In this document: piece after piece, positions 1-7,152 of the stretch
How positions within the stretch are numbered: position 1 is the first letter of the stretch
Layout of the letters: the number at the start of each line of letters is the position of its first letter
Assembly: GCA_017860335.1 (NCBI GenBank)
Contig: JAFNAU010000026.1
Location: 1-14,251, forward strand
Length of the DNA: 14,251 bases
DNA from: Bacteroidota bacterium
GTDB taxonomy: Bacteria > Bacteroidota > Bacteroidia > Bacteroidales > Paludibacteraceae
Direction: 5' to 3'
The notes under the pieces: generated by a model
What the model was told of the DNA's origin: nothing
The model's input: only the letters and a program-made list of their open reading frames with translations
Databases searched by the model: none
Made by a program: the position numbers and the translations under genes

Positions 1-339
1 GCCAAATATATCTTTTTCAATTTTTAATGTAGTAAAACCATGACCATCTTCCATAATTGTGTTTCCAAATATGTCTTTTTTGATTTTTCCAACAGTATTG
101 CCCTGACCGTCTTCTATAACCTGATTTCCGAAAATATCGGTTTTAAATACATTGATAGTTCTTCCTGAACCATCCTCAACAATTGTATTTCCAAAAATGT
201 CTTTTTTAATGACAGTAACTTTCTTACCGTTATTTTCTTCAATGACTACATTTCCGAAAATATCTTTCTTAATCACTTTTTTCTGACCGTCACAGTTATC
301 ATTTATGGTGTTATTAATCTGGATATTTCCAAATATATC
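1..339 (-). repeat. Degenerate 63-bp in-frame tandem repeats coding for DIFGN units
   Basis: The plus-strand string TTCC followed by AAA/GAAAATATC-like bases recurs at 63-66, 126-129, 189-192 and 252-255, exactly 63 bp apart, with a further copy 75 bp on at 327 and another running off the edge at position 1. The period is a whole number of codons (21) and the protein motif is better conserved than the DNA, so selection acts on the protein. The array continues beyond the window. Confidence 0.85.
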
Positions 340-408
340 AATATCAACTGTTTGGGCGCATACATAGCTGCTTATACAAAGAAGGAAAGCAAGAATAAGA
401 GTTCTCAT
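1..408 (-). CDS. Secreted DIFGN tandem-repeat protein, N-terminal part (truncated by window edge)
   Basis: Read on the minus strand from an ATG at 408, this frame stays open for 136 codons to the window edge, so the C-terminus is missing. Residues 1-18 form a signal peptide (MRTLILAFLLCISSYVCA, then QT), so the protein is exported. From about residue 24 it consists of a repeated unit of 21 residues opening with DIFGN, then a hydrophobic/acidic stretch usually ending EDG.G, then a basic stretch ending in K.; the first unit is 25 residues. Alternating polar and branched residues separated by G-N and D-G turns suggest repeated beta-hairpins (inference). I do not recognise the family; it loosely recalls other low-complexity exported repeat proteins of Bacteroidetes. 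It has its own candidate promoter just after hydF, so it is probably transcribed separately. No enzyme motif is visible. Confidence 0.8.
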   Translation of the reverse strand, partial: MRTLILAFLLCISSYVCAQTVDIDIFGNIQINNTINDNCDGQKKVIKKDIFGNVVIEENNGKKVTVIKKDIFGNTIVEDGSGRTINVFKTDIFGNQVIEDGQGNTVGKIKKDIFGNTIMEDGHGFTTLKIEKDIFG

Positions 409-429
409 ATTTTTTAAGCTTTATTTTGG

Positions 430-437
430 CAAATTTA
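430..437 (-). promoter_or_regulatory. Candidate Bacteroidetes -7 element for the DIFGN-repeat gene
   Basis: On the minus strand the bases read TAAATTTG, a full match to the Bacteroides -7 consensus TAnnTTTG. It lies directly after the hydF stop codon and 21 nt before the repeat-gene ATG, which would give a very short leader. No clear TTTG -33 element was found, so the call rests on one box and its position. Confidence 0.4.
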
Positions 438-1673
438 CTACAAAAATGATGCCGTAGCCCGTTCGAAGATTCCGTTCACATACGCCAGAGTCATGCCGTA
501 GTTAGTTACCGGAATTCCGGCTTCGGTAAATGGTTTCAGTCGGTTGAGGAGCTGCTTGCGGGTCACCATACAACCGCCGCACTGAATAACCAGACTGTAT
601 TTTTCAACCTGGTTTGTTAGTTCCGAAAGTCCTGAAATAAAATCAAAATGAAGCTGTTTGCCCGTAAACTCTTGCAGCAGTTCAGGAATTTTTACCCGCC
701 CGATATCATCGCAACTGACCTGATGCGTACAGCTTTCAAGGATTAAAACACGGTCGCCGTCTTTAAGTTTTGAAATGTTTGGTGTTCCTTCCATATACTT
801 GTTAAAATCACCTTTCAGACGTGCAAAAACGATGCTGAAACTGGTTAGCGGAACAGTTGCGGGAACAATCGATGACACATACTTAAAAGCCTGACTGTCA
901 GTTATAGCAAGAGCTGGTTCGATGCCGAGTTTGAAAAAATCTTCCAGTTCGGTTTCTTTCACCACCACGCCGATGCAGTTATTGTCAAGAACATCGCGGA
1001 TGGCCATATTTTGCGGTAAAATCATCCTGCCATCGGGCGCTTCACTGTCAATAGGTGTTATGAGCAAAACAGCATCTTTCGGTTGTACCAGGTCGCCGAG
1101 CAACGATGGCTTTTGGTAGGAGGTAGTCGGGATAGTGTTTTTTATCAATGAAATAAGCGCTTCTTTCTTCTCATCGTTCAGTGTGCTGAAATCCAGTATT
1201 TCCGAAGATGAATGACTTTTTATTTCAGCGATAGTATCATTATTTAATGGCGAAATATCACTTTTGTTATGCACAATCAGATAAGGCACATCAAACATTT
1301 CAAATAGTTTTATTAAATCTGTTTCGAACGTATCAAACACATTTTCAGCAATCAGCAGGATGGCGCAATCGACCTTTTTAATGGCTTCTTTCGATTTCTT
1401 TATCCGTTTTTCGCCCAGTTCGCCCGAATCATCAATTCCGGCAGTATCAATTAAAACTACGGGGCCAATGCCAAATATCTCCACCGATTTGCTTACCGGA
1501 TCGGTGGTAGTACCGGGTTTATCAGAAACGATAGCAATATCCTGCCCCGTCAACAGATTGATCAGCGAACTTTTACCGGTGTTTCGACGACCGAAAATAC
1601 CGATAAAAGCTCCTCTAAATTCCCTCTTGAAGGAACCTTTTGTAAAGTTGTTATTTATAGTTGAATTATTCAT
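438..1673 (-). CDS. hydF: HydF, FeFe-hydrogenase H-cluster maturation GTPase
   Basis: HydF is the GTPase scaffold on which the [2Fe] subcluster of FeFe-hydrogenase is assembled before transfer to the apo-hydrogenase; it is cytoplasmic. In the 411-residue form chosen here, the N-terminal GTPase domain has the P-loop GRRNTGKS (28-35), DTAG (76-79) and NKSD (136-139). The C-terminal cluster-binding domain has CTH (Cys315, His317), then CGGC (Cys365, Cys368), with family spacing. The residue before the last CxxC, usually His, is Gln364. I chose the ATG at 1673 because it gives a normal HydF length and overlaps the hydG stop by 8 nt (ATGAATAA). An in-frame ATG at 1700 has GGAGGAG upstream, but those bases encode the conserved GGERD end of HydG; the frame is also open further back to a possible start at 1760. 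Cotranscribed with hydG. Confidence 0.95.
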   Translation of the reverse strand: MNNSTINNNFTKGSFKREFRGAFIGIFGRRNTGKSSLINLLTGQDIAIVSDKPGTTTDPVSKSVEIFGIGPVVLIDTAGIDDSGELGEKRIKKSKEAIKKVDCAILLIAENVFDTFETDLIKLFEMFDVPYLIVHNKSDISPLNNDTIAEIKSHSSSEILDFSTLNDEKKEALISLIKNTIPTTSYQKPSLLGDLVQPKDAVLLITPIDSEAPDGRMILPQNMAIRDVLDNNCIGVVVKETELEDFFKLGIEPALAITDSQAFKYVSSIVPATVPLTSFSIVFARLKGDFNKYMEGTPNISKLKDGDRVLILESCTHQVSCDDIGRVKIPELLQEFTGKQLHFDFISGLSELTNQVEKYSLVIQCGGCMVTRKQLLNRLKPFTEAGIPVTNYGMTLAYVNGIFERATASFL

Positions 1674-3111
1674 GGAAATTTTGGTTATAATATTCCCCAT
1701 CCCTTTCTCCTCCCTTAATTTTTTCAATTCGTTCACGCACTTGTTTCTGCATTGTTTCATCCAGTGTCAGGATGTTCTCTTCAATCACTTTCCATCCTTT
1801 CTCTGCTGTTGTTTTCGGGGCATAATCCACCAGATATTCTGTCAGCGTGAGGATGGCGTTTGGGGTGCAGTAGCGTTTGATAAATCCGGGAACAGAAAAC
1901 TCCATAAAATGCTCACCGGTGCGACCCAGCCGGTAGCAAGCCGTGCAAAACGATGGAATCATGTCTTGTGACAGTAATTCCTCAATGACTTCATTCAGCG
2001 AGCGGTCGTCGCCAATTCTGAACTGACCTCTGTTCAGATCCTGTTTGGTATTCTGGGTTTCAGCATAACTCCCTATTTCAATTTTTGTTCCGCCGTCAAT
2101 TTGCGAAACGCCGTACTGGATCAGTTCGTTACGCAGCGCTGCCGGTTCTCGGGCGGTGAGTATCATCCCCGTGTAGGGAACTGCCAGGCGCAAAATTGCC
2201 ACCAGGCGGGAGAAATCTTCATCGGAAACAAAATACGTATCGCCCATATCGAGCATGGATGCGTCTTTTACGCGTGGAAAGGAAATGGTATGCGGACCTA
2301 CATTGTAACAGGCTTCCAGGTGGTTGGTATGGCGCACCAGCCCCATTACCTCGAAGCGCCAATCGTACAGTCCGAACAGCGCCCCGATGCCTATATCATC
2401 GATACCGGCTTCCTGCGCCCTGTCGAGCGAAGTGAGTCGGTAATCGAAATCTGCTTTTTTGCCACGCAGGTGATAGGTTTTGTATGCCTCGCGGTGGTAG
2501 GTTTCCTGGAAAATCTGAAAAGTGCCGATGCCAGCTGCTTTCACCGTCCGGAAACCTTCAATTTCCATTGGCGCGGCATTGATATTTACCCGGCGAATTT
2601 CACCATTTCCTTTTTTCACGCTGTAAGCCACTTCTACTGTGTGTGCTATGTATTCCGCATCGTATTGAGTATGTTCGCCATAAACCAAGATAAGCCGTTT
2701 CTGCCCGTTATCTTCCAGCGCTTCAATTTCTTTGACTAACTCTTCATCCGATAGTGTTTTGCGCACTTCCGCAGTATTTGATGCTCTGAAACCGCAGTAA
2801 GTGCAGTTATTCGAACATTTATTGCCCACGTAGAGTGGTGCAAAAAGCACAATGCGGTTGCCGTAGATGTTCTTTTTCAGTTGTTTGGCGCCTTCTTTTA
2901 TTTCCTGAATAAGTTCTGAACCGGTGACGTTGATCAACACAGCTGTTTCCTCCAGGTTCAGCCGTTTCTTTGACAGTGACTTGGCAATCACCTCCCGCAC
3001 ACGTTCTCTGGAAGGAATCGTGTTGTTCAGATATCCCTCTATTTCATCGGTGTCGATGAAGGGTGTCATGGGCTTATCGGGAAGCTTGTAGGTTTCAGGT
3101 GTGAATTTCAT
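1666..3111 (-). CDS. hydG: HydG, radical-SAM tyrosine lyase for H-cluster assembly
   Basis: HydG cleaves tyrosine to p-cresol, CO and cyanide and delivers the iron-CO-CN unit to the H-cluster of FeFe-hydrogenase. The 481-residue protein has the radical-SAM motif CSNNCTYC (Cys99, 103, 106), and near the C-terminus CTAC followed 22 residues later by Cys (389, 392, 415), the CX2CX22C signature of the second, iron-donating cluster that separates HydG from ThiH. It ends in the usual GGERD-rich tail. The ATG at 3111 is preferred over an in-frame TTG at 3132, because the TTG lies inside the candidate -7 promoter box. First gene of a hydG-hydF unit; its usual third partner hydE is not in the window. 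Confidence 0.96.
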   Translation of the reverse strand: MKFTPETYKLPDKPMTPFIDTDEIEGYLNNTIPSRERVREVIAKSLSKKRLNLEETAVLINVTGSELIQEIKEGAKQLKKNIYGNRIVLFAPLYVGNKCSNNCTYCGFRASNTAEVRKTLSDEELVKEIEALEDNGQKRLILVYGEHTQYDAEYIAHTVEVAYSVKKGNGEIRRVNINAAPMEIEGFRTVKAAGIGTFQIFQETYHREAYKTYHLRGKKADFDYRLTSLDRAQEAGIDDIGIGALFGLYDWRFEVMGLVRHTNHLEACYNVGPHTISFPRVKDASMLDMGDTYFVSDEDFSRLVAILRLAVPYTGMILTAREPAALRNELIQYGVSQIDGGTKIEIGSYAETQNTKQDLNRGQFRIGDDRSLNEVIEELLSQDMIPSFCTACYRLGRTGEHFMEFSVPGFIKRYCTPNAILTLTEYLVDYAPKTTAEKGWKVIEENILTLDETMQKQVRERIEKIKGGERDGEYYNQNFHE

Positions 3112-3129
3112 AACAAAAGTATTATGTAA

Positions 3130-3137
3130 CAAAGATA
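3130..3137 (-). promoter_or_regulatory. Candidate -7 element of the hydG-hydF operon
   Basis: The minus strand reads TATCTTTG, matching the Bacteroides -7 consensus TAnnTTTG, 18 nt before the hydG ATG at 3111. The same octamer stands ahead of the cobalamin riboswitch at 10150-10157. No good TTTG -33 box is seen at the expected distance, so support is partial. Confidence 0.45.
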
Positions 3138-3262
3138 ATAATAACTACACTAAATTAAGGAATTATTTCCGTAATTATTTTTTTAATCAAGGTCAAATGA
3201 GTAATTTTGTCCCCAATTTAGGTAATGTTCATTATCTTTTCCTGAAAGCCTGACTTTTATGG

Positions 3263-3291
3263 AATAATAACTTTCCGGGAAAATTATTATT
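3263..3291. repeat. Near-perfect inverted repeat upstream of frdC
   Basis: AATAATAA (3263-3270) is mirrored by TTATTATT (3284-3291), and inside them CTTTC faces GAAAA with one mismatch around a CGG centre. It lies 57 nt before the frdC ATG in the 236-bp divergent region between hydG and frdC. It could be an operator, or a 5' mRNA hairpin if transcription starts upstream. A weak promoter-like pair, TTTG at 3206-3209 and TATCTTTT at 3233-3240, would place it in the leader; another imperfect -7 (TATATTTC, 3319-3326) lies downstream. Function unknown. Confidence 0.4.
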
Positions 3292-3347
3292 TGATCTCGA
3301 ATTTAATTAAATACTAACTATATTTCAAACAAAAAAACAGAAAATCT

Positions 3348-4022
3348 ATGTGGTTAATCGATTCTTCTATTGGGCGAAAAGTCATCATGAGTGTATCGGG
3401 AATTTTTCTCATACTGTTTTTGACTTTTCACAGTATTATGAATGTTACGGTGCTGTTCAGTGGTGAGGCCTACAATGCAGTTTGCGAATTTTTAGGTGCT
3501 AACTGGTATGCAGTGGTAGGTTCAATGGTGCTTGCGGCTGGATTTGTGGTGCATATTATTTATGCGCTTTATCTTTCAATCCTCAATTACAAAGCACGCG
3601 GAACAAACAGATATGCTGTAACAAAACGTCAGGAAGGTGTAAAATGGGCATCAAAGAATATGTTGATATTGGGAGGTGTCATTTTTGGTTTTATGGCACT
3701 GCACCTTTTCCAGTTCTGGTATAAAATGCAGTATGCTGAGTTGTCCGGTGTTCCTACAGGCGATTTTCATCCTGCCGACGGAACAGCTTTCATCATTCAA
3801 TTATTCAGTCAGCCATTGTATTGTGTTCTTTACATTGTATGGTTGGCAGCGTTGTGGTTTCACCTTACTCACGGTGTTTGGAGCGCATTACAGTCAATCG
3901 GTTTGAATAACAAGACCTGGTTGCCCCGCCTGAAATGTTTTGCTAACATTTATTCGACCTTCATCATTTTGTTATTTATAGCTATTCCGGTGCTTTTCCT
4001 TTTCGGATTTCGCCCAATGTAA
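3348..4022 (+). CDS. frdC: Fumarate reductase/succinate dehydrogenase cytochrome b558 subunit
   Basis: Membrane anchor of the quinol:fumarate reductase; it carries heme b and exchanges electrons with (mena)quinone. The 224 residues show five hydrophobic helices at about 15-37, 54-79, 103-124, 156-178 and 199-220, the layout of the single-subunit b-type anchor in Bacteroidetes and epsilonproteobacteria. Helix histidines His28, His69, His119 and His172 (or His175) are spaced like the four axial ligands of a diheme FrdC. The start follows an A-rich leader without a Shine-Dalgarno sequence, usual in this phylum. First gene of frdC-frdA-frdB; frdA follows after 31 nt. Sequence alone cannot say which direction dominates; the anaerobic gene set favours fumarate reduction. 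Confidence 0.93.
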   Translation: MWLIDSSIGRKVIMSVSGIFLILFLTFHSIMNVTVLFSGEAYNAVCEFLGANWYAVVGSMVLAAGFVVHIIYALYLSILNYKARGTNRYAVTKRQEGVKWASKNMLILGGVIFGFMALHLFQFWYKMQYAELSGVPTGDFHPADGTAFIIQLFSQPLYCVLYIVWLAALWFHLTHGVWSALQSIGLNNKTWLPRLKCFANIYSTFIILLFIAIPVLFLFGFRPM

Positions 4023-4053
4023 TTGTGTAACCGATTAATTTATTCTAAAGATT

Positions 4054-6036
4054 ATGGCAAATAAAGAAGAAACCACGAAAGTGGAAAATATACTGACAAG
4101 ACAGGATGCTAAAATTCCTGAAGGACCGTTGGCTGAAAAATGGAGCAATTACAAAGCCCATCAGAAACTTGTTAATCCGGCGAACAAACGCCGATTGGAT
4201 ATTATCGTTGTAGGAACAGGTTTGGCCGGAGCTTCAGCAGCAGCCTCGCTCGCCGAGCTGGGCTTCAACGTATTGAATTTCTGTATTCAGGATTCACCCC
4301 GCCGTGCGCACTCCATTGCTGCTCAGGGTGGTATCAATGCTGCAAAAAATTATCAAAACGACGGTGACTCTGTTTACCGTTTGTTCTACGATACAATCAA
4401 AGGGGGCGACTACCGTGCACGTGAAGCTAACGTGTACCGCCTCGCCGAAGTATCAAACAATATTATCGACCAGTGTGTGGCTCAGGGTGTACCTTTTGCA
4501 CGTGATTACGGAGGTTTGCTCGACAACCGTTCGTTTGGAGGTGCACAGGTTTCGCGTACATTCTACGCCAAAGGTCAGACCGGACAGCAACTCCTGCTGG
4601 GAGCTTACTCCGCGCTGAGCCGTCAGGTTGGAAAAGGAACCGTAAAACTTTATGCTCGTTACGAAATGCTTGACGTTGTGATTATCGACGGACGTGCACG
4701 TGGCATCATTGCCCGCAATCTGGTAACCGGTAAAGTGGAACGTTTCTTTGCACATGCAGTTGTGGTAGGTACCGGTGGATACGGTAATACATTCTTCCTT
4801 TCGACCAATGCAATGGCTTCGAACGGATCAGCTGCTATTCAGATGTATAAGAAAGGAGCATACTTTGCTAATCCGGCATTTGCTCAGATTCACCCGACTT
4901 GTATTCCTGTTCATGGCGATTATCAGTCAAAGCTGACGCTGATGTCTGAATCGTTGCGTAACGACGGTCGTATCTGGGTACCAAAGAAAAAAGAAGATGC
5001 TGAAGCTATCCGCGCAGGCAGACTTAAACCAACCGACCTCAAGGAAGAAGACCGCGATTACTACCTGGAACGCCGCTACCCGGCTTTCGGTAACCTCGTA
5101 CCGCGTGACGTTGCTTCACGTGCTGCAAAAGAACGCTGCGATGCCGGATTTGGCGTAGGAAACACCGGACTGGCTGTTTATCTTGATTTCTCGGAAGCCA
5201 TCGACCGCTTGGGCGAGAATGTTGTTCGTGCCCGTTACGGTAACTTATTCCAGATGTACGAAAAAATCGTTGACGATAATCCATATAAAACCCCGATGAT
5301 GATTTATCCTGCCATTCATTACACCATGGGCGGTATCTGGGTGGATTATGAACTCCAGACATCGGTTAAAGGATTGTTCTGCATCGGCGAAGCGAATTTC
5401 TCCGATCACGGAGCTAACCGACTGGGAGCTTCCGCACTCATGCAGGGATTGGCCGACGGATATTTCGTGCTTCCGTACACCATTCAGAATTACCTCGCCG
5501 ATCAGATTCGCGTTCCGCGTATCAGCACCGACAGCAAGGAATTTGATGAAGCAGAGAAAGCTATCAATGACAGAATTAATAAAATTATGAGCATTCAGGG
5601 CAAATACTCGGTAGATCATCTTCACCGTGAATTGGGTCTTATCATGTGGGATTATGTTGGTATGGGACGTACTGCCGAAGGACTAAAAATAGGTCTGGAG
5701 AAAATTGCCCAGGTCAGAAAAGACTTCTGGACAAATGTGTATGTTCCCGGAAATGCAGACAATCTGAATGTTGAGCTTGAAAAAGCGCTGCGTTTGGCCG
5801 ACTTTATTGAAACAGGCGATCTGATGGCACGCGATGCACTGCTGCGCGAAGAGTCCTGCGGTGGTCACTTCCGCGAAGAATATCAGACACCGGAGGGCGA
5901 AGCTCTTCGCGACGACGATAAATTTGCGTATGTATCTTGCTGGAAATACAAAGGTGAAGGCCAGGAACCAGAACTGGTCAAAGAACCGCTTGATTACGAA
6001 TTTATTGTTCGTCAGCAACGTAATTACAAAGCGTAA
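4054..6036 (+). CDS. frdA: Fumarate reductase/succinate dehydrogenase flavoprotein subunit
   Basis: Catalytic subunit that interconverts fumarate and succinate on the cytoplasmic side of the membrane. The 660-residue protein has the dinucleotide-binding GTGLAG near residues 54-59 and HSIAAQGG, in which His86 is the expected covalent FAD attachment site. Substrate and catalytic residues are in place: His280 (HPT), Arg351 in VPRDVASR (the proton-shuttle Arg), His422 in HYTMGG, and Arg456 in GANRLG. Length and blocks fit the long-form flavoprotein paired with a single b558 anchor. It is followed by 129 nt of structured, repeat-bearing sequence before frdB, unusually long for an operon junction. 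No damaged motif is seen. Confidence 0.96.
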   Translation: MANKEETTKVENILTRQDAKIPEGPLAEKWSNYKAHQKLVNPANKRRLDIIVVGTGLAGASAAASLAELGFNVLNFCIQDSPRRAHSIAAQGGINAAKNYQNDGDSVYRLFYDTIKGGDYRAREANVYRLAEVSNNIIDQCVAQGVPFARDYGGLLDNRSFGGAQVSRTFYAKGQTGQQLLLGAYSALSRQVGKGTVKLYARYEMLDVVIIDGRARGIIARNLVTGKVERFFAHAVVVGTGGYGNTFFLSTNAMASNGSAAIQMYKKGAYFANPAFAQIHPTCIPVHGDYQSKLTLMSESLRNDGRIWVPKKKEDAEAIRAGRLKPTDLKEEDRDYYLERRYPAFGNLVPRDVASRAAKERCDAGFGVGNTGLAVYLDFSEAIDRLGENVVRARYGNLFQMYEKIVDDNPYKTPMMIYPAIHYTMGGIWVDYELQTSVKGLFCIGEANFSDHGANRLGASALMQGLADGYFVLPYTIQNYLADQIRVPRISTDSKEFDEAEKAINDRINKIMSIQGKYSVDHLHRELGLIMWDYVGMGRTAEGLKIGLEKIAQVRKDFWTNVYVPGNADNLNVELEKALRLADFIETGDLMARDALLREESCGGHFREEYQTPEGEALRDDDKFAYVSCWKYKGEGQEPELVKEPLDYEFIVRQQRNYKA

Positions 6037-6051
6037 AAAGCTGCCCCATCA

Positions 6052-6094
6052 AACTCCATGAAAAGGGAGTTGACTACCACAGGTAGATTTGGAG
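6052..6094. repeat. Clustered inverted repeats in the frdA-frdB spacer
   Basis: Two adjacent hairpins can form: AACTCC (6052-6057) with GGAGTT (6066-6071), and CTACC (6074-6078) with GGTAG (6082-6086). An alternative outer pairing joins CTCCA (6054-6058) and TGGAG (6090-6094). An A-run rather than a T-run follows, so it is not an intrinsic terminator on the plus strand. It could stabilise or process the operon mRNA, or be a dispersed repeat; the heptamer GACTACC recurs inverted as GGTAGTC at 6949-6955, after frdB. Confidence 0.4.
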
Positions 6095-6135
6095 CAAAAA
6101 AAAATATATATAAATCATTTATTAACTTCTAAATT

Positions 6136-6157
6136 CCCCCTTCAGGGGGTTAGGGGG
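6136..6157. repeat. REP-like C5/G5 palindromic element next to the frdB start
   Basis: CCCCC, TTCA, GGGGG, TTA, GGGGG: a tight hairpin at 6136-6149 followed by a second G5 (6153-6157) that can compete for the C5 arm. From memory, close relatives of this string are common dispersed intergenic repeats in Bacteroidetes genomes. It ends only 8 nt before the frdB ATG, so it occupies the ribosome landing zone. Confidence 0.55.
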
Positions 6158-6165
6158 CAAACATA

Positions 6166-6921
6166 ATGGAAAAAAGTTTAAATCTCACTCTAAAAGTATG
6201 GCGTCAGGCCGGTCCGAAAGCTAAAGGCAGTTTCGAGACTTATAAAGTGGAAAATATATCAACGGATGCTTCGTTCCTCGAAATGATAGACATCCTCAAC
6301 GAAAAACTGATTGGCGATCACAAAGAACCAATCGCATTTGATCACGATTGCCGCGAAGGTATTTGCGGTATGTGCAGTATGTATATCAACGGACATCCTC
6401 ACGGACCCGATGGTGAAATCACTACCTGTCAGTTGCATATGCGCAACTTCAGCGATGGTGAAACGATTACCATTGAACCGTGGCGTTCGGCAGCATTCCC
6501 GGTTATCAAAGACCTGATGGTTGACCGTAGCGCTTATGATAAAATCATTCAGGCTGGCGGTTACGTATCTATTAATACCGGCGGAACTCCCGATGCCAAT
6601 GCAATTCCTATTTCGAAAGTAAATGCTGACGAAGCCATGGATGCTGCTTCGTGTATCGGTTGCGGTGCATGTGCTGCTGCCTGCAAGAATGGGTCAGCCA
6701 TGCTTTTCGTTTCGGCAAAGGTAAGTCAGCTTGCACTCCTCCCACAAGGACGGGTAGAGGCTGCTCATCGTGCCAAGGCGATGATTGCCAAGATGGATGA
6801 ACTCGGATTTGGTAACTGTACCAACACCGGCGCCTGCGAAGCCGAATGTCCGAAAAACGTTTCGATTTCGCATATTGCCCGTATGAACAGAGAATTCCTC
6901 GGAGCCAAATTCAAAGATTAA
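6166..6921 (+). CDS. frdB: Fumarate reductase/succinate dehydrogenase iron-sulfur subunit
   Basis: Electron-transfer subunit linking the heme anchor to the flavin. In 251 residues it holds all three cluster sites: [2Fe-2S] at Cys62, 67, 70 and 88; [4Fe-4S] at Cys163, 166, 169 and 228; and [3Fe-4S] at Cys173, 218 and 224. The last three spacings match the E. coli SdhB pattern (6 then 4 residues). The ATG at 6166 is the natural start, since the mature-like N-terminus begins at once. Last gene of frdC-frdA-frdB; a strong hairpin terminator follows 47 nt after the stop. Confidence 0.96.
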   Translation: MEKSLNLTLKVWRQAGPKAKGSFETYKVENISTDASFLEMIDILNEKLIGDHKEPIAFDHDCREGICGMCSMYINGHPHGPDGEITTCQLHMRNFSDGETITIEPWRSAAFPVIKDLMVDRSAYDKIIQAGGYVSINTGGTPDANAIPISKVNADEAMDAASCIGCGACAAACKNGSAMLFVSAKVSQLALLPQGRVEAAHRAKAMIAKMDELGFGNCTNTGACEAECPKNVSISHIARMNREFLGAKFKD

Positions 6922-6967
6922 GGTTCATTCAAACTTTCCTGTAAGGGGGTAGTCGAAAAATAAAACT

Positions 6968-7004
6968 AAAAAAGTCCGTTGCAGATTTTGCAGCGGATTT
7001 TTTT
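6968..7004. terminator. Bidirectional intrinsic terminator between frdB and nrdG
   Basis: TCCGTTGCA (6975-6983) pairs with TGCAGCGGA (6989-6997) around a 5-nt loop with one G-U wobble. A6G upstream and T7 downstream extend the stem and provide a U-tract on both strands. It ends the frd operon going right and, after about 150 nt of 3' UTR, can end nrdDG transcription going left. Nothing else convincing lies in 7005-7152 beyond a weak 6-bp hairpin (7052-7071). Confidence 0.8.
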
Positions 7005-7152
7005 GGTCTGAACCTGATTAATAAGCAAAATAACCGAAAGCAACAAGTTTCTTTACCGTTTGTAAGGTAAATTGTCCTTCGCTCAGGATTTTGATTGCCT
7101 TTCGTTTATTTAATTATTCAGTTATTGCGTCATGTGTCTGATTACTTATGAA

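Noticed and set aside
1..339. Regular 63-bp repeats as a possible CRISPR array
   Set aside because: The repeats are degenerate, contiguous without unique spacers, and translate in frame as DIFGN units behind a signal peptide.
1674..1760. Longer hydF starts at 1700 (with GGAGGAG upstream) or 1760
   Set aside because: The purine-rich bases encode the conserved GGERD tail of HydG, and the added residues are not HydF-like. The 1700 start cannot be fully excluded.
1360..1971. 203-codon plus-strand open frame
   Set aside because: It is antisense to the conserved hydF and hydG reading frames; its hydrophobic translation is a by-product.
2101..2739. 212-codon plus-strand open frame
   Set aside because: It is antisense to the catalytic core of hydG, whose motifs are intact on the other strand.
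3112..3132. TTG start of hydG at 3132, seven codons upstream
   Set aside because: The TTG lies inside the TATCTTTG promoter-like box, and the ATG at 3111 gives a normal HydG N-terminus.
5245..5625. 126-codon minus-strand open frame within frdA
   Set aside because: It is antisense to conserved frdA residues including HYTMGG and GANRLG, with no domain of its own.
7052..7071. TTTACC/GGTAAA hairpin as the nrdG terminator
   Set aside because: It has only six pairs and no strong T-run; the hairpin at 6968-7004 is far better on both strands.
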